Assembly (NCBI GenBank): GCA_963732655.1
Contig: CAVTAI010000017.1
Coordinates: forward strand, 992,001 to 1,056,000
DNA length: 64,000 bases
Direction of reading: 5' to 3'
Source: CAVTWS01 sp963732655
GTDB taxonomy: Bacteria > Actinomycetota > Acidimicrobiia > Acidimicrobiales > SHLQ01
In this document: positions 44,087-54,160 of the stretch, one piece after another
How the letters are laid out: every line of letters begins with the position of its first letter
Numbering within the stretch: the stretch's first letter is position 1
Translations under genes and position numbers: made by a program
The notes under the pieces: model-generated
What the model was told of the DNA's origin: nothing
Seen by the model: only the letters and a program-made list of their open reading frames with translations
Databases searched by the model: none

Positions 44087-45383
44087 GTGACGTTGCACGA
44101 GCGCCTCGCCACCGGGCGGGAGAAGTGGACACCCGAGTTCCCTCACCTGGGAACCGATCCGGTGAGCTACGACGATTGCACTTCGCCGTCGTTCTTCGCG
44201 GACGAGCGGGACGCGATCTTTCGGCGCTGGTGGCTGTACGTGGGACGGGCTGAGCGCCTGCCTCGCCCGGGCACGTTCTTCACCCGGGAGCTGCCCGGGC
44301 TGGCCTCGCTGGTGATCGTGCGCGACCTCGACGGGCAGGTTCGCGCCCTTCGGAACATCTGCGCCCACCGCGGGAACAAGGTGGTGTGGAACGAACATCC
44401 GGGCGAGGAGACGTCGGGGAGCTGCCGGGCGTTCCACTGCAAGTACCACGGCTGGCGGTACGGGCTCAACGGCCGCGTCGACCACGTCACCAACGCGTCC
44501 CAGTTCTTCGATCTCGACACCGACACGCTTCGCCTCCCGCCGGTGGCATGCGAGGTGTTCAACGGTTTCGTGTACGTCTCCCTCGCCGACGATCCGCCGC
44601 CCCTGCGGGAGTTCCTGGGCGAGGAGGTGTGGGCGCTCGAAGTCCTACCCGTTCGATCGGCTGACCCAGCGATACGGGTTCAGCACCCGCGTGCGGGGCA
44701 ACTGGAAGCTGTCCGCCAACACCATCCAGGAGTGGTACCACCCGGCGTACGTGCACCAGACCTTCCTCGGCATCAGCGCCGAGCAGGCCGAGCAGATGGT
44801 GCCACCGATCGACGCCTACCACTACGACTTCTTCGACCGGCACTTTGTGAACTCCGTCCCCGGTCCGCCGCCCTTGAGGCCGCGGGCGCCGGGCGACATC
44901 GGGCCGGCGGAACGGAACATGAGGTGGGTGTACAAGCTGTTCCGAGCCGGGCTGTTCGGCCCCGACGACATCCCCGACATCGGGTCCCTACCGGATGCGC
45001 TGAACCCGGGCGGCATCGCGTCCTGGTCGAACGACCACTACTGGCTTCTGCCCAACCTCTCCCTGCAGATCTGGGCCCGGGGCATGTACATCACCTACAC
45101 CTACTGGCCGGAATCGGTCGATTCCCACGTCTACGACGTCGATCTGTACTTCGCGCCGCCGAAGAACGCGCGTGAACGGCTGGCGCAGGAACAGGCCGTC
45201 CACATGGTCATCGAGGTGGCCACCCAGGACGTCAACACCGTCGAGGCCACGCACAGCTCCCTCGCCATGGGGGGCCAGGAGCGGTTCCACCTGAGCGATC
45301 AGGAAGTGATGATCCGGGCCTTCCACCGCACGATCGGCGATGCCGTCGCCGACCATCGGGCCACGGCGACGAACGGAGAGTGA
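44087..45383 (+). pseudogene. Rieske non-heme iron oxygenase alpha subunit, frameshifted
   Basis: The first frame encodes the Rieske domain: CAHRGN and CKYHGWRYG are the CxH and CxxH cluster ligands. The second encodes the catalytic domain: EWYHPAYVHQTF supplies the two iron His and TQDVNTVEATH the Asp. Dropping one A from GAA near 44640 joins them (WALESYPFDRL) into 431 residues, the normal length. GTG 44087 has AAAGGAG before it. Such oxygenases hydroxylate aromatic rings, steroids or terpenoids using electrons from a separate reductase, none of which is encoded nearby. The following small gene starts 1 bp past its stop. Confidence 0.85.
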
Positions 45384-45384
45384 C

Positions 45385-45720
45385 ATGGCCGATCGACTGT
45401 TGCCCACCGGGTTCGAGGATCTCGAAGGCTTCGTCGCCGATTGGGCTCTGGCGAGTCGCAACGAGCGGTATGCCATGCGCACCTCCAAGACCTACGAGGA
45501 GCTGGGCCACTTCTACGACGCCATCGCGGCGCGGGCCGAAGAGGCGATGATCCATCTCGACGCCCGTGACCTGTACGACCTGTCGGAGGAGGACACCCGC
45601 CTCCTCCACCTCTTGTACTCGATGATCATGGTGGCCGACGCGGTCAACATCTTCCACCAATCCACGATCCCCGATTCGGGCTCGGCGTTCTACCGGCAAG
45701 TCGTCGAACCGGCTGTCTGA
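45385..45720 (+). CDS. Small conserved-looking protein paired with Rieske oxygenase
   Basis: A protein of 111 residues from ATG 45385, with GGAGAG upstream. It is acidic and mostly helical (DLYDLSEEDTRLLHLLYSMI, MVADAVNIFHQ), has no signal peptide or membrane segment, and belongs to no family I recognise. It is not like the beta subunits of ring-hydroxylating dioxygenases, which are about 160 residues with a different fold. Tight coupling to the Rieske gene suggests a partner or an enzyme of the same step. Confidence 0.75.
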   Translation: MADRLLPTGFEDLEGFVADWALASRNERYAMRTSKTYEELGHFYDAIAARAEEAMIHLDARDLYDLSEEDTRLLHLLYSMIMVADAVNIFHQSTIPDSGSAFYRQVVEPAV

Positions 45721-45754
45721 CCGATGCCTCTCCGCCCCAGCCGAACGTCGAGAA

Positions 45755-46532
<778 letters not shown>

Positions 46533-46536
<4 letters not shown>

Positions 46537-47774
46537 CGTTTGTAGACCTTTCCGTCTTTCATGACGAAGGCAACGCGTTGGGTCAGGGTGATGTCGTCCA
46601 GTGGATTTCCGGGGACGCCGACGATGTCGGCCAGCATCTCCGGGGCGATGCGGCCCAGGAGCGGTGCATCGATGAGCTCGGCGGCCACGGTGGTGGCGGC
46701 CCGGATGGCCTGGAGCGGGGTCATGCCCCGTTTGACCAGCACGACGAGCTCCTCGGCATTGCGGCCGTGCCAGATGGCCGGGGCGTCGCTGCCGCAGGCG
46801 ATCTTGACGCCCGCCTTGATGGCCTGCCGCAGTGACTCCTGGGCCTTCGGGAAGACATCGGCGGCCTTGGCTTGCAAGTGCGGCGGGTGGTTCCCGACGT
46901 CCCAGTTCTCGGTGAGCGCGTTGGTCGACACGAGGAAGGTGCCGCGGTCGAGCATCAGCTGGATCGTGTCCTCGGTGATCATGAAGCCGTGCTCGATGCA
47001 GTCGATCCCGGCCTCGATGGCCGCGGTCACGGCGGTGTCCCCGTGGGCGTGCGTCGCTACCTTCAACCCGCGACGGTGCGCTTCGTCGGCGATCGCCGCC
47101 AGCTCGTCGAAGGAGTACTGCTGGGCACCCGATGGCCCGGTGTCGGACATGACGCCACCCGAGGCGCAGCACTTGATGAGCTTGGCCCCGTGTTTGATCT
47201 GGTAGCGGACAGCCCGCCGGACCTCGTCGATGCCGTCGGCGATGCCCTCCTCGACCGTCATGGGCATGATGTGCGGGGCGACGGCCGCCTGGGCGCTGGG
47301 ATCGAGGTGACCGCCGGTCGGCACGATGGCGTGCCCGGCGGGGACGATGCGGGGCCCGTCGATCCATCCCTTGTCGACCGCCTCGCTCAGGGCGACATCG
47401 ATCAGGTAGCCGCCGGTCTTCACGAACAGCCCCAGGTTGCGGACCGTGGTGAAGCCGGCCAAGAGCGTGCGTCGGGCGTTCGTGGTGGCTCGCAGCGTCA
47501 TCTTGATCGGGTCGGCTTGCACCGGATCGAAGAGCCCGGCGCCGGCGCCGCCGAGCACGAGGTCGACCTCCATGTCCATGAGACCCGGTATGAGCGTCAG
47601 GTCCGGCAGATCGATCACCTCGTCGGCGTCGGACGCGCCGGCCGACCGGCTGTCCGACGCGATGGCGGCGATCCGATTGCCTTCGACCCGCACCCAGGCG
47701 GACTCGACGATGTCGCCGCTGTCCACATCGAGGACGCCCCGAGCGTGGAGCACGATGAGCGTCGGTTGTGCCAT
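46533..47774 (-). CDS. Imidazolonepropionase-like amidohydrolase with altered HxH metal site
   Basis: A protein of 413 residues. The overall layout is that of the Zn amidohydrolases near Sgx9260/prolidase-like enzymes: GFTTVRNLG, HGAKLIKCCASGGV (Lys that can be carboxylated), VATHAHGD, CIEHGF and ACGSDAPA are intact. The first metal motif, normally HxH in PGLIDMHVHL, reads PGLMDMEVDL, so Glu69 and Asp71 replace both His. The protein may use a single or different metal, or another chemistry. It has no signal peptide. It heads an operon with the frameshifted SDR. No good ribosome-binding site is seen before ATG 47774. Confidence 0.85.
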
Positions 47775-47926
47775 GACTGTTTGCCCCCGGTGACTAGGCC
47801 CGCTGAACGATCGACCAGCGGGGCAGAGTCTGGCACCGGCCGGGGGGTCAGGCGAACTGCGCGCGCCAGCCGACGTGTGGGGTCGCCCGGCGCGCGCAAG
47901 TGGACGGGTGGAGCGGGTGTGCCTGG

Positions 47927-49027
47927 TCAGTCCTTGGCCGGGCGTTGGCGGAACTTGCTCATGTCCATCGCCGGCCAGTTGGCGAGGTACCGCTGGTAAC
48001 CATCGGAGCCCGACAGGATCTCGAAGATGCCGTGGCCGACCATGCCGTCGAGCTCGAATCGCATCAGCTGGTCGATGGACACGGTGGCCGATTCCATGGC
48101 CGACAGTTCGGACGGATCGGCGCTGTTCCACGGGAAGTGCAGGAAGAACTCGCCGTCGCCGCAATCCTCGTAGGTGACCTTGGGGAGCGGTCGGCCGTAG
48201 TTGGCGTTCACGTGCTGGTGGGGTGCATCGGCCTGGACCCGGTACGTGCGGCCGTCTTCGTCGGTGAACACGAGCGAGGCGCGAGCGGCCCGTTTGGTGT
48301 CGCCGTCGAACTCGACGTCGTGCTCGATCGACACGAACCGTTTCGACATCGTGCCGTCGACGTTCGTGATGCCGCCGTCGACGTACTGGACAACACCGTC
48401 GCCGGTCTCGATGATCCACGCCTCGATGGCTCGATCCTCGAACCCGGCATCGAGCCAAAGCCAGAAGTTGATCTCGTCGGCCACGCGCACGCCGAAGGTG
48501 CGGTCACGGCCGCCGTGGAAACCGTCGACGGAGATCCGCTCGCCGTCGATCTGGACCCAACCGGTCCAGGTGCCGCTCTCCTTGATGTGGAACATGTCGA
48601 CGATCACGCGGTCGTCGACGACGACGTGCATCGGCAGCAGTTCCCACATCGGGGCGCGAGGGGTGTAGTACAGCTCCCATTCGATGCCTGACGCATTCGG
48701 CTCGACATCGAGGCGCCAGCGCTTCAGAGGCTCGACGCAGGTCCACCGCATCGGGCCGGCGCGCAGGTCGTCGCGGTCGGCGCCGGTGATCCGACGGCCG
48801 ACGGTCAGGTCCCAGTGGCGGCCGTCGGCGAGGGCGACCTTGCCGTACCCGGCGGCGCTGCGCTGGTTGGGGTTGTTCCCGTACCCGTTGGTGACGAGCA
48901 ACGAGCCGTCGGGGGAGTGCAGGAAGAAGTAACAGCGATCGGACCAGCTGCCGTCCGGGCTGTGGACCTGGTCGAACGGTCGCGAGAACTGGTGGGAGAA
49001 GCGCTCGTCAGCGGCGGAATACCCCAT
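47927..49027 (-). CDS. Uncharacterised protein, probable DUF7064/DUF7065-like (lipocalin-related) fold
   Basis: A protein of 366 residues from ATG 49027 with GAGGGG upstream. Rich in Trp and beta strands: PMRWTCVEPLKRWRLDVEP, WTGWVQIDGERI, GFHGGRDRTFGVR and INFWLWLDAGFED resemble the two-barrel AttH/CrtC-like proteins found next to steroid and terpenoid catabolic genes. No signal peptide. It lies 20 bp after the P450 gene on the same strand. Function unknown; ligand binding or isomerisation of a hydrophobic substrate is plausible. Confidence 0.7.
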   Translation of the reverse strand: MGYSAADERFSHQFSRPFDQVHSPDGSWSDRCYFFLHSPDGSLLVTNGYGNNPNQRSAAGYGKVALADGRHWDLTVGRRITGADRDDLRAGPMRWTCVEPLKRWRLDVEPNASGIEWELYYTPRAPMWELLPMHVVVDDRVIVDMFHIKESGTWTGWVQIDGERISVDGFHGGRDRTFGVRVADEINFWLWLDAGFEDRAIEAWIIETGDGVVQYVDGGITNVDGTMSKRFVSIEHDVEFDGDTKRAARASLVFTDEDGRTYRVQADAPHQHVNANYGRPLPKVTYEDCGDGEFFLHFPWNSADPSELSAMESATVSIDQLMRFELDGMVGHGIFEILSGSDGYQRYLANWPAMDMSKFRQRPAKD

Positions 49028-49047
49028 GTCGGTCCCCTCGTGATGGT

Positions 49048-50262
49048 TCAGCTGGTGGGCGTGAAACGGACCGGCATGCGGTGGGGCCCCCAGATGAACG
49101 CCGAGTGCAACGGCTCGGGCGGGGCGGCCAACTCGAGGTCGGGGAGCCGGCTGAGCACCTGCTCGAACAGGGCGGTGATCTCCACACGGGCGAGGTTCGC
49201 GCCGAGGCAGAAGTGCGTACCGCCGCCGCCGAACCCCACGTGGGGGTTCGGGTGGCGGGTGATGTCGAACCGTTCAGGATCCGCGAACACGGCAGGGTCC
49301 CGATTGGCGGCCGGGTAGAACATCACGACCTTCTCACCGGCGGCGATCGGAACTCCGCTGAGCTCCACGTCCGTCGTCGCCGTCCGCCGGAACATCAGCA
49401 CCGGCGGGACGAAGCGCAGGCACTCCTCCACGGCACCGGGGAGCAACGCCGGGTCGGCCCGCAACAGGTCCAGCTGGTCGCGGTTCTCGAGCAGGGTGAG
49501 CAGTCCGTTGGCGACGAGGTTGCGGGTGGTGTCGCCGCCCGCGTTGATCAGCAGCAGGAAGAACAGGTTGAACTCGAGGTCGGAGAGCCGGCGGCCGTCG
49601 ACGTCGGCAGCGAGCAGGGCCGAAGCGATGTCGTCGCCCGGTTCGGCCCTCTTGCGGTTCGCCACCCCTTGGGCGTAGGCGAACATCTCCGCTTGCGGAT
49701 CGACGCCCTCACGGTGGTCGCCCGTGTGCATCTGTTCGGTCAGGTCGTAAAGCATGCGGCCGTGATCGAGCGGGATGCCCATGAGGTCGGCGATCACCAT
49801 CGACGGGAGCTCACCCGACACGTCGGTGACGAAGTCGCACTCGCCCCGAGGTGCCACCGCATCGACGATGTCGCGGGCCATGTCGGTGATGCGATCGTGG
49901 AGACGTTTCACGTGGCGGGGCGTGAACCCCTTGTTGATCAGCAGCCGGAGCTTGGTGTGATCGGGCGGATCCATGATGATCATCATCAGCCGCATCTGGT
50001 CGAGCTGCGCCGGAGCCATGTCGGCGATCATCATCCCGCCGAGCCACGACGAGTACGTCTCGCTGTCGCGCGAGACGGTGACGGTGTCGGCGTGGCGCGT
50101 GAGCACCCAGAAGCCGGGTCCGTCCGGCTCCGGATGCCAGGACACGGGGGCCTCGGCTCGGAGCCGGGCGAACGCTGCGTGCGGTACCCCGGACATGTAG
50201 GTCTCCGGCTGCGTCAGATCGACGCCCCCGATGTCGATCGCGTTGGCGGTGCCCGTCGTCAC
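49048..50262 (-). CDS. Cytochrome P450
   Basis: A protein of 404 residues from GTG 50262. INAGGDTTRN is the oxygen-binding I-helix motif, EECLRFVPP the ExxR motif, and FGGGGTHFCLGANLAR the heme loop with the thiolate Cys. PPDHTKLRLLINKGFTPRHV is typical of soluble bacterial P450s such as the CYP125/142-like steroid or terpene hydroxylases. No ferredoxin or reductase gene is adjacent. TACACT ends 6 bp before the GTG, suggesting a leaderless transcript. It is transcribed with the DUF7064-like gene. Confidence 0.93.
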   Translation of the reverse strand: MTTGTANAIDIGGVDLTQPETYMSGVPHAAFARLRAEAPVSWHPEPDGPGFWVLTRHADTVTVSRDSETYSSWLGGMMIADMAPAQLDQMRLMMIIMDPPDHTKLRLLINKGFTPRHVKRLHDRITDMARDIVDAVAPRGECDFVTDVSGELPSMVIADLMGIPLDHGRMLYDLTEQMHTGDHREGVDPQAEMFAYAQGVANRKRAEPGDDIASALLAADVDGRRLSDLEFNLFFLLLINAGGDTTRNLVANGLLTLLENRDQLDLLRADPALLPGAVEECLRFVPPVLMFRRTATTDVELSGVPIAAGEKVVMFYPAANRDPAVFADPERFDITRHPNPHVGFGGGGTHFCLGANLARVEITALFEQVLSRLPDLELAAPPEPLHSAFIWGPHRMPVRFTPTS

Positions 50263-50344
50263 AGCCCGAGTGTAGATCGCGCCGGACGGGCCGATCTCGG
50301 CGCCGAGCCGAGCCCGGGTGGAGGGCGTGCTGGCACGCTGCGCA

Positions 50345-51245
50345 CTACCTGACCGGGCCGGCGGCGGCTCCCCGCTCTTCGTTTGGTTCGTTCATCGAGG
50401 CGTGGACCTCCCACAGGGCTGCGAGGTTCTCGAGGTAGTGCGGCAGCGACTCGTGCCGGAAGCTCGCGTAGGCGATCGTGGCTCCGCACGTCGCCGTGGC
50501 GGCGAGGATCTCCTGGGCTTCGTTCGGCTCGTCGATGGGGTCGACTCGCTTCACGGTCGGGAGAACGACGTCGAATCCCGACGGGAGCTCGACCCGGTCG
50601 AGCCACTCCCGGGCCTGCGCCGGGCGAACCGCGAAGGGGTTCCACCCGTCGCCCAGGGTGACGGCGCGACGCAACGAGCGAAGCGTGCGACCCCCCACCC
50701 AGATCGGCACGTGCTCCTGGAGCGCGGCCGGATCGATGACGAAGCCCTCGAAGTCGTAGTGGTCGCCGTGATAGGCGGGTTGCGATGTCGACAGCGAGGC
50801 TCGCAACGCGCGCAGCGCGTCGTCACCGCGGTCGCCCCGGTCTTCGAACGGGGCCCCGATGAGATCGAACTCGGCCTCCAGGCTCCCAACCCCGACACCG
50901 AGGATCAATCGGCCTCCGCTGACGACGTCGAGGGTGCCGTATCGTTTGGCGATCTCGAGCGGGTGGTGGTAACCGAGGACCAGCACGTGGGTGGCGAACC
51001 GGATCCGATCGGTCCTCGCGGCGAGGAAGCCGAATGTGGCCAGCGGGTCCCAGTATCTTCGAGCCGCGCCGACCGTGTTCGGCGGCCGGGAGACCGATGT
51101 GCTCGCTACAGGTCATGTGGTGGTAGCCGAGACGGTCGGCGGATTCGGCCACCAGCGCAAGCTCGCCGATCGAGGCGTTCTCCTCCCACGAGGCATGAGA
51201 TCCCGGGGTCAAGGTGACGATCGGAGAGGCGACGGCGAGCTTCAT
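50345..51245 (-). pseudogene. LLM-class (luciferase-like) flavin-dependent oxidoreductase, frameshifted
   Basis: The first frame (from ATG 51245) reads LALVAESADRLGYHHMTCSEHIGLP, the N-terminal strand and loop of F420- or FMN-dependent luciferase-like enzymes. The second frame continues RYWDPLATFGFLAARTDRI, HHPLEIAKRYGTLDVVSGGRLILGVGVG and PIWVGGRT. Removing one base from TT at 51058-51059 (GSRYWDPL) joins them into 299 residues. As written, the protein stops making sense about residue 62. It lies upstream of the P450 on the same strand. Substrate unknown. Confidence 0.82.
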
Positions 51246-51386
51246 GTTGGGGTCCAGTGAACCTCGCGTCGGTCGTCGTCGCTATCAGTGAAGCGAACTG
51301 GCCGAGGAGCTCGTCGCCGATCGTGTCGATACTGAACGCTCCATGTGCACGCAGTCAATTACGCATCAGCGTGCTAGCCTTAGTGC

Positions 51387-51614
51387 ATGCGCACGACGAT
51401 CGAGCTGGATGACGATACGGCAGCTGAGGTCCAGCGCCTGCGGCGCGAGGGCCACGGTGTCAGCGCCGCCGTCAACGAGCTCATCCGGCGGGGCATGCTC
51501 TCTCCACGGGTGGTCGATCCGTTCGTGCCCCGAACCCGCGCCCTGGGGCTCAAGGTTGACATCTCCAACATCGCCGACACATTGGACCTGCTCGAAGGGC
51601 CCGACGCCCGCTGA
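51387..51614 (+). CDS. vapB: VapB-type ribbon-helix-helix antitoxin
   Basis: A protein of 75 residues. MRTTIELDDDTAAEVQRL and GVSAAVNELIRRGM form a ribbon-helix-helix DNA-binding and dimer domain; the acidic/hydrophobic C-terminus would wrap the toxin. The stop shares its A with the toxin ATG (TGATG), the usual arrangement. TAGCCT ends 6 bp before the ATG and no Shine-Dalgarno is seen, so the mRNA is probably leaderless. The complex should repress its own promoter. Confidence 0.85.
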   Translation: MRTTIELDDDTAAEVQRLRREGHGVSAAVNELIRRGMLSPRVVDPFVPRTRALGLKVDISNIADTLDLLEGPDAR

Positions 51615-52042
51615 TGCTGGTCGACGCCAACGTCCTGCTGTACTCGGTCGACGAGGCGAGCCCGTTCCATGACGCGGCTCGAACATGGGTCGCGGAAGCC
51701 TTCAACGGTCCGCGTCGGGTAGGGATCCCGTGGATGTCGCTGACCGCGGTGCTTCGAATCGTCACCAACCCGCGGGCCACCACGGAGCCGATGACGCCGA
51801 CCGACGCCTGGGACCTCATCGACTCCTGGCTGGCCGCACCGGCGGTCTGGGTTCCCCAGCCCGGTCCCGCTCATGCCCAGATCCTGCGCGAGCTGACCGT
51901 CGGGCTCGATCTGCGTGCCGGCCTCGTCACCGACGCGGTGCTCGCGTCGCTCTGCGTCGAACACGGTCTCGAGATCGTCAGCGCCGACAGCGACTTCGCG
52001 CGCTTCACCGGTATCACCTGGATCAATCCCGTCGCCCGGTGA
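51614..52042 (+). CDS. vapC: VapC-type PIN-domain ribonuclease toxin
   Basis: A protein of 142 residues with the PIN-domain acidic residues: VDANVLLY (Asp4), the mid-domain Glu/Asp in PMTPTDAW, GLVTDAVLA and SADSDFARF. It follows the subgroup with the IVTNPRA segment that cleaves tRNA or rRNA in mycobacterial examples; the target here is unknown. Coupled to the antitoxin gene. Confidence 0.88.
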   Translation: MLVDANVLLYSVDEASPFHDAARTWVAEAFNGPRRVGIPWMSLTAVLRIVTNPRATTEPMTPTDAWDLIDSWLAAPAVWVPQPGPAHAQILRELTVGLDLRAGLVTDAVLASLCVEHGLEIVSADSDFARFTGITWINPVAR

Positions 52043-52064
52043 ACGGCATCGGCCGCGGTCGATC

Positions 52065-52418
52065 TCAGCGTCGGAGTCTGGCAGGCCGGCCCAGGTAGGA
52101 CACCGTCGTCGGAACTACCCAACTGGCCATGATCAGGACCTGGACGGTGGGGGTGATGCCTCCGTCGTGGAACGGCTCGACGAGGTAGTGCTCGACGAAC
52201 CCGTCGATGCGATCACGCCCGGCGGCCCGGCGAGCAGTGTTCTCGAGCGTGGTGAGTGGGCAGTCCGATCGAGTCAGGAAGATGGCGGCTGTCGCGGCGA
52301 TGGCCGAGAGGTGAGCAGCCCGGACCCGGCGTCGCCGCCGAGCGAACGGCCCGCCAGCGATCAGGAACGCGATGAACGCGCCGTGGATAGCGGCCGCGGC
52401 GACGACGAATCCCTGCAC
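52065..52418 (-). CDS. DUF2784-like small membrane protein
   Basis: A protein of 117 residues from GTG 52418, which has no clear ribosome-binding site. Three or four membrane segments surround the sequence CPLTTLENTARRAAG and FVEHYLVEPF, the signature of DUF2784. The frame remains open upstream but overlaps the MerR promoter and is not family-like. Function unknown. It is convergent with the toxin gene and divergent from MerR. Confidence 0.72.
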   Translation of the reverse strand: MQGFVVAAAAIHGAFIAFLIAGGPFARRRRRVRAAHLSAIAATAAIFLTRSDCPLTTLENTARRAAGRDRIDGFVEHYLVEPFHDGGITPTVQVLIMASWVVPTTVSYLGRPARLRR

Positions 52419-52518
52419 GGCGTTAATTGTCGCACCGAATCCGGGCCGGTTGCCTGGCGGGAGTGAAAACGCTCGACGATCCTGAGGTGGGTAGGTCAGG
52501 CCCTTCGGACATTTCCGC

Positions 52519-52550
52519 TTGACCTTCAACCTGGGTCGAACCTCTACCGT
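52519..52550 (+). promoter_or_regulatory. MerR-type promoter with long spacer
   Basis: TTGACC (52519-52524) and TACCGT (52545-52550) are 20 bp apart, and the spacer ACCTTCAACCTGGGTCGAAC holds an imperfect dyad. MerR-family activators need such 19-20 bp spacers. The MerR start follows the -10 by 7 bp, so the transcript would be leaderless and autoregulated. Confidence 0.55.
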
Positions 52551-52557
52551 GACGGAC

Positions 52558-53049
52558 ATGGACAGCTATTCGATCTCCCAGGTGGCGTCACGAACGGGGT
52601 TCCCGGCATCGACACTCCGGTTCTACGAGCAGTCGGGGCTCGTGCGCCCCGGCCGCACCCCATCGGGGTACCGGAGCTACGGCGATGCCCACTTCGAGCA
52701 GCTGTCGTTCATCAGCCGGGCCAAGCAGCTCGGGCTGACGCTCGACGAGATCACCGAGCTCATGGCCCTCCTCCTGGGCGAGCAGTGCGCCCCGGTGCGG
52801 AGCCGGCTCCGCGACCTCGTCGATGACAAGATCGCCGAGGCGCAGCGCAAGATCGTCGAGCTCGAACAGTTCACCTCGCAGCTCCGCCGGGCGGCCGAGA
52901 GCCTGAACGCCCCCGCCCCGGACGGACCGTGCGACGAACGTTGTGGGTGCATCACCGATCCGGCGGCGTTGAAGGTTGACGTGACGTTGGGCGCGACTCG
53001 CCGGACCGAAAACAGACCGGGCGCCGCGCTCGAAAGGAGCACCTCGTGA
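52558..53049 (+). CDS. MerR-family metal-responsive regulator
   Basis: A protein of 163 residues. SISQVASRTGFPASTLRFYEQSGLV is the winged helix, followed by a long dimer helix and a metal-binding end: GEQCAPVRS supplies the helix Cys, and CDERCGC near residue 128 the loop cysteines. This pattern fits a thiophilic or divalent metal sensor. The next gene overlaps by GTGA and encodes a Cys-rich membrane protein, so metal response is the likely role. Confidence 0.88.
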   Translation: MDSYSISQVASRTGFPASTLRFYEQSGLVRPGRTPSGYRSYGDAHFEQLSFISRAKQLGLTLDEITELMALLLGEQCAPVRSRLRDLVDDKIAEAQRKIVELEQFTSQLRRAAESLNAPAPDGPCDERCGCITDPAALKVDVTLGATRRTENRPGAALERSTS

Positions 53050-53366
53050 ACCACCGCGACGCCCTCGCTCGCGGTGGGTTCGTGGCGGCGGCGTGCGTCG
53101 CCTGCTGCGCCCCGCCGATCATCGCCGCCCTGGGAGCCGCCGCCGGCCTCGCTGCCCTCACCGGAGTGTTCATCGGGCTGGCCGCGACGGTCGCCGTCGC
53201 GATCATCGGCGGCAGTTGGATCCTGCTGCGGGCCCGGCGCCGGATCAGCGCCGAGTCGCGCCCTGTGGCCGTGGAGCTCCCGATCCCTGAGCTCGGTCGG
53301 AGACAGGCCACCAGTCGCCGTCCGCGACCGGTGGCTCAGGGTCCCGGCGGGGGACCTGAGGTCTGA
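53046..53366 (+). CDS. Small Cys-rich membrane protein coupled to MerR
   Basis: A protein of 106 residues. Two hydrophobic segments (about 10-33 and 36-60) enclose ACVACCAPPI, a Cys-x-x-Cys-Cys motif inside the first helix, as in small mercury- or metal-linked membrane proteins. The C-terminus is Arg/Pro-rich and cytoplasmic. GTG 53046 overlaps the MerR stop. The last 31 bp overlap the convergent gene. It could take up or chelate a thiophilic metal; no reductase gene is present. Confidence 0.75.
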   Translation: MNHRDALARGGFVAAACVACCAPPIIAALGAAAGLAALTGVFIGLAATVAVAIIGGSWILLRARRRISAESRPVAVELPIPELGRRQATSRRPRPVAQGPGGGPEV

Positions 53367-54151
53367 GGCGACCAGTTCACAGCTCCGGCGGCCTTCATGG
53401 CGTCGTAGAACGCCTTCGTCGCGGCGGCCGAGACCAACACGCCGAAGATCCCACCGCCGGTGCCGTTGACCACCGAACCGAGCCCGGCGAGGAGGTTCAG
53501 CGCCGAGATCACCATGGCGATTCCGAACACGGTCTTGGCCCGCGGACCCTTGGCCGCCGCTGCGAAGATCAGGAGCAGCGCGCCGATTCCCACCACGATG
53601 ACGGCGGTGATCTGGATTACGCGCGCGTCCTCGGGCACCGTCGTCGGTGACCCGGCGGCGCTCCAGAACACCAGCCCGAGCAGCACGCTCAACCCGCCCT
53701 GGATGGTGAGCCAGCGGCGACCCGCCTTCATGTGTTTCGCCTGCTCCGCGGTCGGTCCGGTGCGGTGGAGCAGACCGGCACCCTGACGGGAGTCACCGGG
53801 AGGTCCGTACTGCTGCCACCCGGGTAGGGGTTCGTATCGAGATGCCCCGTGGGTCGCCAACGAAGGTACCGGCGAGCTGGCCGCCACGAGGATGGGCGCT
53901 CCGACGAGCGGGGAGCCGTTCCAGGTCACCTCGAAGCGGCCGTCCCACGTGTCGGACCGTAGATACACGACGACCGTCGATCCGTCCGGAGCCGTGCCGT
54001 GCATGCCCGACGTGCGCAGTGGTACTGGATCGGTGATCCTCGTCAATGGTCGGCCTCGGTACACGATGTCGATCTCGGTGTAGGAGAAGTCCCAGGCAAT
54101 GGTGACCACGGGCTCGGAGATCGCATCGACGGAGAAGTGTTGAACGGGCAT
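53336..54151 (-). CDS. Uncharacterised protein with C-terminal membrane segments
   Basis: A protein of 271 residues; GAGGA precedes ATG 54151. Residues 1-105 are a soluble beta-rich part, 106-140 a Pro/Gly linker, and 145-260 carry four hydrophobic segments (WLTIQGGLSVLLGLVFW, IQITAVIVVGIGALLLIFA and others), ending in a Pro/Gly tail. No known domain is recognised. It lies 9 bp after the CAAX-protease stop on the same strand, so co-expression is likely. Confidence 0.75.
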   Translation of the reverse strand: MPVQHFSVDAISEPVVTIAWDFSYTEIDIVYRGRPLTRITDPVPLRTSGMHGTAPDGSTVVVYLRSDTWDGRFEVTWNGSPLVGAPILVAASSPVPSLATHGASRYEPLPGWQQYGPPGDSRQGAGLLHRTGPTAEQAKHMKAGRRWLTIQGGLSVLLGLVFWSAAGSPTTVPEDARVIQITAVIVVGIGALLLIFAAAAKGPRAKTVFGIAMVISALNLLAGLGSVVNGTGGGIFGVLVSAAATKAFYDAMKAAGAVNWSPQTSGPPPGP

Positions 54152-54160
54152 GGGTCCTCG

